From the NCBI GenBank assembly GCA_007126175.1, contig SLBU01000092.1:1-9215 (forward strand): a stretch of DNA of 9,215 nt, read 5' to 3'. A program made the position numbers and the translations under genes. Below the pieces are notes generated by a model. That model was given only the letters and a program-made list of their open reading frames with translations, did no database searches and had not been told where the DNA came from. Positions 1 through 7,639 of this stretch are shown here, in pieces (within the stretch, counting starts at the first letter, position 1; every line of letters begins with the position of its first letter). This DNA is from Kiritimatiellia bacterium. Lineage in GTDB: Bacteria; Verrucomicrobiota; Kiritimatiellia; UBA8416.

Positions 1-1101
1 AGTGTACCGATTCTGGCCGAGCAGCCTGGTGTGATTCGCTTCCATGACTTTGTCGAGAATGTCTCGGTGAAGAAAGAAGTCGATGAAGCTACGGGCATGA
101 GTGGTACGGTGGTACTGGACAGCAAGGAGAACCTGCATCCTCAGATCGTCATTGAAGCCGATGGCGAAGGGCATGATCATGAGATTCTTGGTTTCTATAG
201 TATTCCGGCTGGTGCGCACGTTGTTGTAAAGGAAGGTGCGAAGGTTGCGCCCGGTGAGCTGTTGGCCAAGACGCCGCGTAAAGAGTCCAAGACCAAGGAT
301 ATTACCGGTGGTCTCCCGCGTGTTGCCGAGCTCTTTGAGGCGCGTCAACCCAAGGATGCCGCTGAGATAGCCAAGATCGAGGGGCTTGTGGACTTCGGGG
401 ATAATCAGCGTGGCAAGCGCTGCCTGATCATTCGGGACGAAATGACCGGTGATACGGAAGAGCACCTGATCCCGATGGGTAAGCACATCGTGGTATTCAA
501 GGGGGACCGTGTACGCAAGGGGCAACAACTGACAGAGGGTCCGGTTGTTCCGCAGGAGATTCTTGAGGTCTGTGGTCCGCAGGAGTTGCAGGAGTACCTT
601 GTGAATGAGGTGCAGCAAGTATACCGTTTGCAGGGTGTGGAAATCAACGACAAGCACATCGAAGTGATTGTCCGGCAGATGCTGCGTAAGGTAAAGATCA
701 CGAATCCTGGGGACACGGAGTTTCTCTGGGGGGAGCAGGTCATGCGGCAATATTTCCTTGAGGTGAATGAAAAGGCGTTGGCCGAGGGACGACGTCCGGC
801 GGAGGCGGCACCCGCGTTGCTTGGAATCACCAAGGCTTCGCTGGAGACCGACAGCTTTATCTCGGCGGCTTCCTTCCAGGATACGACGCGGATTCTGACC
901 GATGCTGCCACACTGGGACGGGTGGATGAGCTTCGCGGCTTCAAGGAGAACGTGATTATGGGGCATTTGATCCCAGGCGGTACGGGGTTCCCGATGAACC
1001 GTCATATCAAATTAGTGCCACAGGGAGAACAGGTTCCAGAGGAAGACATGATCGATATTCAGGAGCAGGAAAGAAAATTTGATCAGTTGTGGGATAAATA
1101 G
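1..1101 (+). CDS. rpoC: DNA-directed RNA polymerase subunit beta', C-terminal part (5' end outside window)
   Basis: The frame is open from base 1, so the true start lies upstream; 366 codons and a TAG stop are visible. Beta' is the catalytic clamp subunit of RNA polymerase, and this part carries the region after the trigger loop and the conserved C-terminus. The first ~90 residues resemble the end of the SI3 sandwich-barrel hybrid insert of Gram-negative beta' subunits. Hallmark segments follow: [47 protein letters not shown], then [19 protein letters not shown] and [21 protein letters not shown]. The last ~40 residues after GTGF form a charged tail rich in Glu and Gln. Family membership is unambiguous. 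The active-site Asp triad and the trigger loop lie upstream and cannot be checked. rpsL follows after 63 bases, so read-through from rpoBC into the ribosomal genes is likely. Confidence 0.98.
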   Translation, partial: SVPILAEQPGVIRFHDFVENVSVKKEVDEATGMSGTVVLDSKENLHPQIVIEADGEGHDHEILGFYSIPAGAHVVVKEGAKVAPGELLAKTPRKESKTKDITGGLPRVAELFEARQPKDAAEIAKIEGLVDFGDNQRGKRCLIIRDEMTGDTEEHLIPMGKHIVVFKGDRVRKGQQLTEGPVVPQEILEVCGPQELQEYLVNEVQQVYRLQGVEINDKHIEVIVRQMLRKVKITNPGDTEFLWGEQVMRQYFLEVNEKALAEGRRPAEAAPALLGITKASLETDSFISAASFQDTTRILTDAATLGRVDELRGFKENVIMGHLIPGGTGFPMNRHIKLVPQGEQVPEEDMIDIQEQERKFDQLWDK

Positions 1102-1102
1102 C

Positions 1103-1132
1103 TTGAATTGCGATATGGGAATGTAATATAGT
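1103..1132 (+). promoter_or_regulatory. Possible sigma70-type promoter in the rpoC-rpsL gap
   Basis: The longest gap of the window is noticeably richer in AT than its surroundings. TTGAAT (1103-1108, 4 of 6 matches to the -35 consensus) and TATAGT (1127-1132, 5 of 6 matches to the -10 consensus) are separated by 18 bases. Transcription would start near 1139, about 25 bases before the rpsL ATG. A small inverted repeat (GGGAA 1117-1121 with TTCCC 1132-1136, 10-base loop) overlaps the -10 element. It has no T-run after it, so it does not look like a terminator. This is a pattern match only; promoter consensus in this lineage is assumed to resemble sigma70. Confidence 0.33.
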
Positions 1133-1164
1133 TCCCGCTTGCTTGTAACAACAGGGGAAAAAGT

Positions 1165-1545
1165 ATGCCGACGATTAATCAACTGGTGCGCAAAGGGCGC
1201 CAGCCCGTAAAACGGAAAAGCAAATCGCGTGCGCTGACGAAATGTCCGCAGCGCCGCGGGGTTTGTTTGCAGGTGAAGACGATGACGCCGAAGAAACCCA
1301 ATTCGGCGCTGCGCAAGGTTGCGCGTGTACGCTTGACGACGGGCTACGAGGTGAGTGCGTATATTGGTGGAGAAGGGCACAACTTGCAGGAGCATAGCGT
1401 GGTGCTGGTACGTGGTGGTCGCGTAAAGGATTTACCAGGTGTTCGTTACCACGTAGTGCGTGGTGCCTTGGATTCGCTGGGTGTGAATAATCGGAAGCGC
1501 GGTCGTTCGAAATATGGTGTCAAGCGTCCAAAGGCGGACAGTTGA
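1165..1545 (+). CDS. rpsL: 30S ribosomal protein uS12 (S12)
   Basis: uS12 lies at the decoding centre and monitors codon-anticodon pairing. The 126-residue product matches the family over its whole length: [10 protein letters not shown] at the N-terminus, CPQRRGVC at 27-34, [11 protein letters not shown] at 41-51 and [13 protein letters not shown] at 84-96. Lys43/Lys44 and Lys88, whose equivalents are mutated in streptomycin-resistant strains of other bacteria, are the wild-type residues, so the sequence predicts the sensitive type. Asp89 is the residue methylthiolated by RimO in some bacteria. The ATG follows a purine-rich AGGGG (1153-1157). It is the first gene of the str block, and rpsG starts 16 bases after its stop. 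No L7Ae-like gene stands between rpoC and rpsL, unlike in Bacillus. Confidence 0.98.
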   Translation: MPTINQLVRKGRQPVKRKSKSRALTKCPQRRGVCLQVKTMTPKKPNSALRKVARVRLTTGYEVSAYIGGEGHNLQEHSVVLVRGGRVKDLPGVRYHVVRGALDSLGVNNRKRGRSKYGVKRPKADS

Positions 1546-1561
1546 TCAGGAGTGAGTAGGT

Positions 1562-2032
1562 ATGGCACGTAGAAGAAAAGCAGAGCGGCGTGAGGTGCTT
1601 GCGGATCCGCGGTTCAATAGTGAACTCGTAGCGCGGGTAATCAATTACATCATGCGCCAAGGCAAGAAGACAACAGCCGAGCGAATTGTATATGGTGCGT
1701 TGGCCCGGATTGAAGAGAAATCGGGGCAGGACCCACTAGGTGTATTGATTCGGGCGATCGATAATATTAAGCCACGTGTAGAGGTGAAATCGCGTCGTGT
1801 AGGTGGTGCCACCTATCAGGTGCCTGTGGAGATTAGTAACCGTCGGCAATTGGCCTTGGCATTGCGTTGGCTGGTGATGTATTCGCAGGGCCGCCGCGGT
1901 ATGCCGATGGAGCAGGCCGTCGCGTTGGAGCTTCTGGATGCATTCAATAACCAGGGCAATTGCATCAAGAAGCGCGAGGATACGCATAAGATGGCGCAAG
2001 CGAATAAGGCTTTTGCGCATTATGCTTGGTAA
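1562..2032 (+). CDS. rpsG: 30S ribosomal protein uS7 (S7)
   Basis: uS7 is a primary 16S rRNA binder that nucleates folding of the 30S head and lies beside the E site. The 156-residue product has the usual bacterial length, beginning MARRRKAERREVLADPRFNS, with GKKTTAERIVYGAL near residue 35, RRVGGATYQVPVEI near residue 78, and the conserved end KMAQANKAFAHYAW. The ATG has a good AGGAG ribosome binding site (1548-1552, 9-base spacing). In E. coli, S7 represses its own operon by binding the rpsL-rpsG intergenic RNA. Here that gap is only 16 bases and largely taken up by the ribosome binding site, so the E. coli-type site is not present in recognisable form. Confidence 0.98.
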   Translation: MARRRKAERREVLADPRFNSELVARVINYIMRQGKKTTAERIVYGALARIEEKSGQDPLGVLIRAIDNIKPRVEVKSRRVGGATYQVPVEISNRRQLALALRWLVMYSQGRRGMPMEQAVALELLDAFNNQGNCIKKREDTHKMAQANKAFAHYAW

Positions 2033-2081
2033 ATTACGTTTTTTTTGTTCTTTGAAATCGAGTAACAAGTAAGGTGCGGGC
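2033..2081 (+). other. rpsG-fusA intergenic spacer with T8 tract and fusA ribosome binding site
   Basis: The 49-base gap contains eight consecutive T (2039-2046), then an AT-rich run and AAGG (2071-2074) placed 7 bases before the TTG at 2082. An in-frame TAA at 2070-2072 closes the fusA frame upstream, so fusA cannot start earlier. The nearest stable hairpin (GCGCAA 1994-1999 with TTGCGC 2013-2018) lies about 20 bases before the T-run, inside the rpsG coding sequence. The arrangement therefore does not make a convincing intrinsic terminator. I see no good promoter here. Confidence 0.4.
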
Positions 2082-4205
2082 TTGAGTAGTCAGGCAGTAT
2101 CACAACGCGGTATGTCGTCGTCGGATCGAGAATCCGACGGGCGCAGTCGTAGTCTGACACAAGTCCGGAACATCGGGATTATCGCGCATATCGATGCCGG
2201 CAAAACCACCACGACAGAGCGTATGCTGTTTTATGCAGGTCGCGTACATAAGTTGGGCGAAGTGCATGACGGCAACACGGTCATGGATTGGATGGAGCAG
2301 GAGAAGGAGCGCGGTATTACGATCACCAGTGCTGCTACGACATGCTATTGGCTGGATCATCAGATTAACATCATTGATACCCCTGGGCATGTTGATTTTA
2401 CTGTTGAAGTTGAGCGTTCCTTGCGGGTGCTTGACGGAGCAGTAGGGGTTTTTTGCAGTGTTGGTGGTGTGCAACCGCAGTCTGAGACCGTTTGGCGTCA
2501 GGCGGCACGTTATCATGTACCGCGTTTGATCTTTATCAATAAGATGGATCGGATGGGTGCGTGTTATACGCGTGTGGTCGATGAGATTCGTGCGCGTCTT
2601 GGAGCCAATGCAATGCCAGTGCAATTGCCTTGGGGAGAAGAGGAGCGGTTCGAAGGTGTGATTGATCTGATCGAGATGCAAGCCCTTTCCTTTGAGGAGA
2701 GTTCGCTGGGCGTAACGATCAGTAAACATGCGATTCCCGAAGAATTACGTGCGGCTGCCGAAGCAAGCCGCGGAGAACTTGTTGAAAGAGTAGCCGAACT
2801 GGATGAAACCGTTCTGGAGACCTATCTCGAAGAGGGCGACCTGTCTGCCGAAGTCCTTCAAGCAGGCATACGGCGTGTTGTCCTTGCCAACGAGATGACA
2901 CCTGTTTTCTGTGGATCTTCGCTCAAAAATCGAGGGGTGCAGCCGTTATTAGATGCGGTTGTGCGCTATCTACCGTCGCCCTTGGATGTGCCTCCGGCAG
3001 AGGGACACCATCCTCGAAGTGGCGCAGTGCTGCATCGAGAGGCAGATGATTCCGGACCTTTAAGTGCGTTGGTATTCAAGCTTGCAAACGACCCGTATCT
3101 GGGGCGCGTTGCCTATGTTCGTGTGTACGCCGGTGTTCTGAAGAAAGGACAGAAGGTGTACAATCCTCGCTTACATAAGAGTGAGCGGGTGATGGGGCTG
3201 ATGCGTGTGCATGCTGATTCGCGCGAAGATATCGAGGCGCTGTATGCCGGGGAAATTGGTGCGGTAAGCGGGCTCAAGACCGTGACAACGGGAGACACGC
3301 TTTGTATGGAGCATGATCCGATCGAATTGGCGAGGATCCGGTTCCCGGAGCCGGTAATGTTCATGGCGGTGGAGCCACGAACGCGTGCGGATCGTGACAA
3401 GCTGGAGGTCGCCTTGCAAGCGATGATGGATGAAGACCCGACGTGCCATGTGCGGCTGGATGCAGAAACCGGCCAGACCGTAATCAGTGGAATGGGGGAG
3501 CTTCATCTGGAGATTTTACGCGATCGTATGCTGCGGGAGTTTAAAGTGGCGGCGAATACGGGGCGTCCGATGGTGGCATATCAGGAGACGATTACGCGCC
3601 GTGGGGTGGCTTCGCATGTGTTCGATCGCGAGTTGGGCGGGCAGAAGCATTTTGCAGGCGTTACCGTGGAGGTGGAACCAGGCGCGCGTGGGTCTGGGGT
3701 AGAGAGTAAGATTACGGTAACCGGTCGAGAGTTCACGGCGCATTTTCGCGCTGCGGTGGAGGAAGGGCTACAAGACGGAGCTGTGACGGGGGTAATGTCG
3801 CAGTATGCAGTTACGGATATACGCATATGCGTGACTGCAGTACAAACAGATGTGGAGTTTTCGACGGAAGTGGCATTTCGGACAGCTGCTACGATGGCAT
3901 TCCGGGAAGCGGTGCAGTCAGCTGCGCCGGTTTTGCTGGAGCCGATCATGGCACTGGAGATTGTGACGCCGTCGGAATACATGGGGGACGTTTTAGGGGA
4001 TGTAAGCAGCCGGCGGGGCAAGGTCACAGACATGATTGCCAAGGGGGATGAACAGGCCGTACATGGCAGGGTTCCTTTAGCCGCGTTGTTTGGGTACTCG
4101 ACGGCAATCCGGTCGTTAACGCGGGGCCGGGCTAGTTACACGATGGAGCCGGTGCAATTTGATATTGTGCCGGAACCGCTGACAAGAGAGCTACTGAACA
4201 GGTGA
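2082..4205 (+). CDS. fusA: Translation elongation factor G (EF-G), with atypical domain IV tip
   Basis: EF-G is the cytoplasmic GTPase that drives tRNA-mRNA translocation and, with RRF, ribosome recycling. The 707-residue product has a canonical G domain: P-loop AHIDAGKT (35-42), switch I RGITI near 77-81, DTPGH (99-103), NKMD (153-156), and the G5-like FCGSSLKN before GVQPLLDAV. Domain III ([10 protein letters not shown]) and domain V ([40 protein letters not shown]) are also typical. Domain IV is not: the usual GGRGQYG loop reads GGQKHFA (519-525), and the usual YHxVDSSE reads TDVEFSTE (589-596), so the tip histidine (E. coli His583) aligns with Asp590. I chose TTG because AAGG sits 7 bases upstream. 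The ATG at 2112 has no ribosome binding site and would give 697 residues. The TTG start leaves 28 mostly polar residues before the RNIGI segment, longer than usual. Translational EF-G is most likely given its place in the str block; a specialised paralogue cannot be excluded. Confidence 0.95.
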   Translation: MSSQAVSQRGMSSSDRESDGRSRSLTQVRNIGIIAHIDAGKTTTTERMLFYAGRVHKLGEVHDGNTVMDWMEQEKERGITITSAATTCYWLDHQINIIDTPGHVDFTVEVERSLRVLDGAVGVFCSVGGVQPQSETVWRQAARYHVPRLIFINKMDRMGACYTRVVDEIRARLGANAMPVQLPWGEEERFEGVIDLIEMQALSFEESSLGVTISKHAIPEELRAAAEASRGELVERVAELDETVLETYLEEGDLSAEVLQAGIRRVVLANEMTPVFCGSSLKNRGVQPLLDAVVRYLPSPLDVPPAEGHHPRSGAVLHREADDSGPLSALVFKLANDPYLGRVAYVRVYAGVLKKGQKVYNPRLHKSERVMGLMRVHADSREDIEALYAGEIGAVSGLKTVTTGDTLCMEHDPIELARIRFPEPVMFMAVEPRTRADRDKLEVALQAMMDEDPTCHVRLDAETGQTVISGMGELHLEILRDRMLREFKVAANTGRPMVAYQETITRRGVASHVFDRELGGQKHFAGVTVEVEPGARGSGVESKITVTGREFTAHFRAAVEEGLQDGAVTGVMSQYAVTDIRICVTAVQTDVEFSTEVAFRTAATMAFREAVQSAAPVLLEPIMALEIVTPSEYMGDVLGDVSSRRGKVTDMIAKGDEQAVHGRVPLAALFGYSTAIRSLTRGRASYTMEPVQFDIVPEPLTRELLNR

Positions 4206-4212
4206 GAATGTC

Positions 4213-4521
4213 ATGGATGGACAACGGATAAGAATACGGCTGCAGGCTTATGATCACAGCGTACTGGATCAAGCCGTAACAGATATTATTGATACGGCCA
4301 GGGGTACGGGGGCACAGGTTGCTGGCCCGACACCGCTGCCGACGCGGATTGAGCGGTACACGGTGAACCGGAGTCCGCATGTGAATAAGAAGTCAATGGA
4401 GCAGTTTGAAATGCGAACGCATAAGCGGCTGCTGGATATCATTGAGCCAACGGCAAAGACGGTGGATGAGCTCAAGAAGCTGAATTTGCCAGCTGGTGTC
4501 GACATAACGATCAAGATCTGA
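4213..4521 (+). CDS. rpsJ: 30S ribosomal protein uS10 (S10)
   Basis: uS10 is a 30S head protein; in E. coli it also acts with NusB in transcription antitermination. The 102-residue product matches the family throughout: [12 protein letters not shown] near the start, [14 protein letters not shown] at the base of the long loop, [20 protein letters not shown], and [12 protein letters not shown] near the end. The ribosome binding site AGGTGAG (4200-4206) overlaps the fusA stop, so translation is probably coupled to fusA. Only 7 bases separate the genes. There is neither a tuf gene nor space for the long rpsJ leader through which L4 controls the S10 operon in E. coli. Confidence 0.98.
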   Translation: MDGQRIRIRLQAYDHSVLDQAVTDIIDTARGTGAQVAGPTPLPTRIERYTVNRSPHVNKKSMEQFEMRTHKRLLDIIEPTAKTVDELKKLNLPAGVDITIKI

Positions 4522-4532
4522 GAGAGAGTATC

Positions 4533-5174
4533 ATGAACGGTATATTAGGCAGAAAATTAGGGATGACACAGATCTTTGACGATGCAGGGCGCCGTGTGGC
4601 GGTCACCGTCATTGCTGCTGGTCCGTGTCAGGTCGTGCAACGAAAGACGAAAGCACGGGATGGTTATGAAGCGGTCAAGCTTGGGTTTGAGCCGCAGAAG
4701 GCATCCCGGCTGAGCAAATCGGCGGTCGGGGAGTATACGAAAGCCGGTCTGGAGCCACAGCGGACGATGCGGGAATTTCCCTGTACGGCGGAGGAGGATT
4801 TGACGCCAGGGACCCGTGTGACGGTTGCGCAGTTTGAAGGAGCGACGCATGTTGATGTGACGGGCACGAGCAAGGGACGCGGATTCGCCGGTGTAATCAA
4901 GCGCTACAATATGGCGGGTGGTCCGATGACGCATGGTGGTCATTCCAAGCGCCGGGTGGGTTCGATTGGCCAGTGTTCGTTCCCGGGGCGCGTAATGAAA
5001 GGGCAGAAGATGCCCGGACATATGGGAAATGCGCGTGTGACGCAGCAGAATTTGAAGTTGCTTGCGGTGCGTGCGGAAGAGAACTTGCTACTGGTACAAG
5101 GTGCGATACCTGGGCCGAACGGTGGCTTGGTACTGGTGAGTAAGGCATTGAAGAAGGCAGGGCAGAGCGCATGA
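4533..5174 (+). CDS. rplC: 50S ribosomal protein uL3 (L3)
   Basis: uL3 is an early assembly protein of the large subunit whose central extension reaches towards the peptidyl transferase centre. The 213-residue product begins [15 protein letters not shown] and contains [20 protein letters not shown], then [27 protein letters not shown] and the conserved [15 protein letters not shown]. The E. coli residue Gln150, methylated by PrmB, aligns with Ser in GQCSFPG, as in many bacteria outside the gammaproteobacteria. PrmB-type modification of this site is therefore not expected. The ribosome binding site is a GAGAGAG run (4522-4528) just after the rpsJ stop. The gene overlaps rplD by 4 bases. Confidence 0.98.
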   Translation: MNGILGRKLGMTQIFDDAGRRVAVTVIAAGPCQVVQRKTKARDGYEAVKLGFEPQKASRLSKSAVGEYTKAGLEPQRTMREFPCTAEEDLTPGTRVTVAQFEGATHVDVTGTSKGRGFAGVIKRYNMAGGPMTHGGHSKRRVGSIGQCSFPGRVMKGQKMPGHMGNARVTQQNLKLLAVRAEENLLLVQGAIPGPNGGLVLVSKALKKAGQSA

Positions 5175-5797
5175 GTACAGTAAAGAAGTATGATGCCAGT
5201 GGGGCTGAGTCGGGATCGCTGAGCGTGGCGGACGAGCTGCTGGAGCTGGAGCGTGGCGAGCAAGCCGTGTACGAGGTAATTGTGGCGCTGAACCTGAGCC
5301 GTCGTGCGGGGACTGCCTCGACCTTGGAAAAAGGGTTTGTTTCGGGCTCGGGCGCCAAACCGTGGAAGCAGAAAGGCACGGGGCGTGCTCGGGCCGGCTA
5401 CAAGCAATCGCCTGTCTGGCGTGGTGGTGGTGTTGTATTCGGACCGCATCCGCGCGTCTACGGGGCCAAGGTGAATCGCAAGGTGCGCGATCTGGCCTTT
5501 CGACGTGCGCTCAGCGAAATGCTGGCATCCGGCGCGATCCGGGTTGTCGAGCCGCTGTCCGTAGACGAGCCCAAGACCCGCGCTGCGGTGGCGCTTCTGA
5601 AGACCCATGCGGTGAGCGGGCCGGTGTTGCTAGTAACGGACAAGTTAGACGAGAATCTGGTGCGTGCCGTGCAGAATTTGCCGCGTGTGGCGTTGCGTGC
5701 GGCCCGAGATGTAAATGTATACCAATTGCTGCGGTATCCTTTGGTTTTGGCAAGCGAAGCGGGTTTTGCCGAACTGACCGCACGGCTGCAGAAATAA
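5171..5797 (+). CDS. rplD: 50S ribosomal protein uL4 (L4)
   Basis: uL4 binds 23S rRNA early in assembly, and its extended loop lines the nascent peptide tunnel. The 208-residue product shows the characteristic loop at about 63-87, including KPWKQKGTGRARAG, SPVWRGGG and then FGPHPR. The globular C-terminal part ends in a typical NVYQLLRYPLVLA region. Its start overlaps the rplC stop in an ATGA arrangement, a classic sign of translational coupling, with AGGG (5159-5162) inside rplC as the ribosome binding site. In E. coli, L4 represses its own operon through the rpsJ leader; no such leader is visible upstream of rpsJ here, so control must differ. Confidence 0.98.
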   Translation: MSTVKKYDASGAESGSLSVADELLELERGEQAVYEVIVALNLSRRAGTASTLEKGFVSGSGAKPWKQKGTGRARAGYKQSPVWRGGGVVFGPHPRVYGAKVNRKVRDLAFRRALSEMLASGAIRVVEPLSVDEPKTRAAVALLKTHAVSGPVLLVTDKLDENLVRAVQNLPRVALRAARDVNVYQLLRYPLVLASEAGFAELTARLQK

Positions 5798-5809
5798 GGT
5801 GCAATAATT

Positions 5810-6091
5810 ATGAAAGACTCACGAGAGGTCATCAAGCGGATTCAGGTAACGGAAAAGGGGACGCATCTGGCGGAGGACCGGAAGTATCTTTTCACGGTTG
5901 CCCCGGATTCCAATAAGATTGAGATCAAGCGTGCGGTGGAGCAGTTGTTCGATGTGAAGGTCACGAAGGTCAACACAATGAACTACGAGGGCAAGAAGAA
6001 GCGACAGCGTACAATGAAGTATGGGAAACGGCCAGATTGGAAGCGTGCAGTGGTTACGCTTGCAGAAGATCATAAAATCGACTTGGCATAA
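5810..6091 (+). CDS. rplW: 50S ribosomal protein uL23 (L23)
   Basis: uL23 sits at the exit of the nascent peptide tunnel and is the docking site for trigger factor and SRP. The 93-residue product has ITEKG-type spacing near the start (IQVTEKGTHLAEDRKYLF), NKIEIKRAVEQLFDVKVTKVN, and the basic hairpin segment NYEGKKKRQR. It ends in an acidic strand region. The ribosome binding site AAGG (5796-5799) overlaps the rplD stop, 12 bases before the ATG. The NYEGKKKRQRT stretch is one of the features that reminds me of verrucomicrobial uL23. Confidence 0.97.
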   Translation: MKDSREVIKRIQVTEKGTHLAEDRKYLFTVAPDSNKIEIKRAVEQLFDVKVTKVNTMNYEGKKKRQRTMKYGKRPDWKRAVVTLAEDHKIDLA

Positions 6092-6119
6092 TGCGGCATA
6101 AGCCGGACAGGAAGACGAA

Positions 6120-6944
6120 ATGGCACTGAAAAAATACAATCCGACGACACCGAGTTTACGGTTTACGACCGTTTCGGCGTTTGAAGAGATCACCAAGGAC
6201 CGGCCAGAGCGCAGTCTGGTTCGTCCCCGCAAGCAGAATGCTGGACGAAACTCCTCGGGGCGGATTACCGTTCGCCACCGTGGCGGTGGGCACAAGCGGA
6301 AATTGCGAATCATTGACTTTAGGCGCGACAAGGCAGGGATCCCTGCGCGTGTGGCGGCCATTGAATATGACCCGAACCGATCAGCGAACCTTGCCTTACT
6401 GCATTATGCAGATGGAGAGAAGCGCTACATTCTGGCGCCGGCCAAGCTGAAAGTCGGCGATCAGGTTGTCTCCGGCGAGCAGGTCGAGGCAAATGTGGGT
6501 AATGCATTGCCATTGTCGCGGATCCCGCTGGGTCTGTTCGTGCACAATGTGGAATTAGAGCCGGGGCGTGGTGGCAAGGTCTGCCGTAGTGCTGGTAATA
6601 GTGCGCAATTGATGTCACGTGAGGGCACGCATGCCCAAGTGAAACTGCCGAGCGGTGAGATCCGGATGATCAACGTGCGCTGCATGGCGACCGTGGGTCA
6701 GGTTGGGAATGCAGATGTATCCAGTACGAGCATGGGCAAGGCTGGACGTAAGCGTTGGAAGGGCATTCGCCCGACCGTGCGTGGTGTGGCGATGAACCCG
6801 GTTGACCATCCGATGGGTGGTGGTGAAGGCCGGACCTCGGGTGGTGGACATCCGGTATCGCCATGGGGACAGCTAGCCAAGGGCGGGAAGACCCGCGCGC
6901 GGCGTAAACCATCGAACAAGTTCATAGTCAAGCGGAGAAAGTAA
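6120..6944 (+). CDS. rplB: 50S ribosomal protein uL2 (L2)
   Basis: uL2 is required for subunit association and lies near the peptidyl transferase centre. The 274-residue product has the family length and landmarks: [19 protein letters not shown] near residue 42, [21 protein letters not shown], a central [12 protein letters not shown], then [23 protein letters not shown] followed by [23 protein letters not shown]. His230 corresponds to the functionally important His229 of E. coli. The basic C-terminus ends KFIVKRRK. The ribosome binding site AGGAAG (6109-6114) has a 5-base spacing. The preceding 28-base gap holds a tiny GC hairpin (CGGC 6094-6097 with GCCG 6102-6105, loop ATAA) of unknown meaning. 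Confidence 0.98.
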   Translation: MALKKYNPTTPSLRFTTVSAFEEITKDRPERSLVRPRKQNAGRNSSGRITVRHRGGGHKRKLRIIDFRRDKAGIPARVAAIEYDPNRSANLALLHYADGEKRYILAPAKLKVGDQVVSGEQVEANVGNALPLSRIPLGLFVHNVELEPGRGGKVCRSAGNSAQLMSREGTHAQVKLPSGEIRMINVRCMATVGQVGNADVSSTSMGKAGRKRWKGIRPTVRGVAMNPVDHPMGGGEGRTSGGGHPVSPWGQLAKGGKTRARRKPSNKFIVKRRK

Positions 6945-6947
6945 CGT

Positions 6948-7232
6948 ATGGCGCGTTCAATTAAAAAGGGTCCTTATGTTGACCCAAAGCTGATGGATAA
7001 AGTCGAGCGGATGAACCGTTCCGGCGATCGTCGACCGATCAAGACTTGGTCACGGCGATCGATGATTCTGCCTGAATTTGTTGGGCACACCATGGGAATT
7101 CACAATGGGAAACAGCATATCTCGGTGTTTATCACGGAGAATATGGTTGGGCATCGCCTGGGGGAATTTTCTCCGACGCGGGCATTCCGGCGGCATGGTT
7201 CACATACAGATAAGACCGTTTCTCTGAAATAG
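6948..7232 (+). CDS. rpsS: 30S ribosomal protein uS19 (S19)
   Basis: uS19 is located in the 30S head, forms a pair with uS13 and contacts 23S rRNA in an intersubunit bridge. The 94-residue product is typical from end to end: [54 protein letters not shown] and [20 protein letters not shown]. Its ATG lies 3 bases after the rplB stop. The likely ribosome binding site GGAG (6934-6937) lies inside the end of rplB, so translation is probably coupled. Confidence 0.98.
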   Translation: MARSIKKGPYVDPKLMDKVERMNRSGDRRPIKTWSRRSMILPEFVGHTMGIHNGKQHISVFITENMVGHRLGEFSPTRAFRRHGSHTDKTVSLK

Positions 7233-7251
7233 TTGCGCCAACGGGGAGAGT

Positions 7252-7590
7252 ATGATGGAAATTCAGTCGATAAGCAAGAATGTGCGTGTATCGCCGACCA
7301 AGGTACGTGACATGGCACGCCGCATGCGCGGCATGCCCGTAGATCAGGCGTTGCAAATGACGACCGTGAGCGAGCGCAAGGCAGGGTTTTATCTAGGTAA
7401 GACCTTGAAGTCCGCGATTGCAAATGCGGAGAACAATGCTGACTTGGCCGTGGAGACGTTGCGCGTAAAAGAGGCGCGCGTCGATCTCGGTCCGCGGATG
7501 AAACGATTCTGGCCGCGTGCGCGCGGAATGGTCAGCCGGATTGAGAAAAAGATGTGTCACGTTAAGATTGTTTTGACGGACGAGCAGTAA
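7252..7590 (+). CDS. rplV: 50S ribosomal protein uL22 (L22)
   Basis: uL22 binds all domains of 23S rRNA, and its long beta hairpin lines the peptide tunnel near the macrolide site. The 112-residue product shows SPTKVRDMARRMRGMPVDQAL near the N-terminus, TLKSAIANAENN in the centre, and the hairpin tip region GPRMKRFWPRARGMVSRI, ending HVKIVLTDEQ. Two ATG codons stand in tandem (7252 and 7255). The GGGGAGAG ribosome binding site (7243-7250) is spaced rather better for the second, so the protein may begin a single residue later. A 49-base gap separates it from rpsC. Confidence 0.97.
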   Translation: MMEIQSISKNVRVSPTKVRDMARRMRGMPVDQALQMTTVSERKAGFYLGKTLKSAIANAENNADLAVETLRVKEARVDLGPRMKRFWPRARGMVSRIEKKMCHVKIVLTDEQ

Positions 7591-7604
7591 AAAGGTAGAA
7601 GTAC

Positions 7605-7633
7605 GGGCTTTTGATGCATGGCCCTAGGAGGAG
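7605..7633 (+). promoter_or_regulatory. rpsC ribosome binding site with adjoining small hairpin
   Basis: AGGAGGAG (7626-7633) is the strongest Shine-Dalgarno sequence in the window and serves the TTG start of rpsC at 7640. It is immediately preceded by an inverted repeat, GGGC (7605-7608) with GCCC (7621-7624), extended by one T-G wobble and closing a 10-base loop. An additional GTAC pair (7601-7604 with 7633-7636) could enclose the Shine-Dalgarno in a bulge. The binding site is certain. A regulatory role for the hairpin is speculation, since a 4-5 base-pair stem arises easily by chance. Confidence 0.55.
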
Positions 7634-7639
7634 TACGTT

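Noticed and set aside
1994..2046. Possible intrinsic terminator: stem GCGCAA/TTGCGC (1994-2018) followed by the T8 tract.
   Set aside because: The stem is inside the rpsG coding sequence, has a 13-base loop and ends about 20 bases before the T-run; geometry does not fit an intrinsic terminator.
3581..4042. Long open frames on the minus strand opposite fusA, including one of about 150 codons.
   Set aside because: They lie wholly antisense to a conserved gene, have no recognisable domain and no ribosome binding site, and are expected from the codon periodicity of the + strand gene.
4897..5608. Two overlapping minus-strand open frames (up to about 220 codons) opposite rplC and rplD.
   Set aside because: Low-complexity Ser/Pro/Arg-rich translations opposite two well-conserved genes; shadows of the + strand coding.
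6094..6105. Small GC hairpin (CGGC-ATAA-GCCG) in the rplW-rplB gap.
   Set aside because: Only four base pairs and no T-run; too little to call a regulatory element, mentioned under rplB only.
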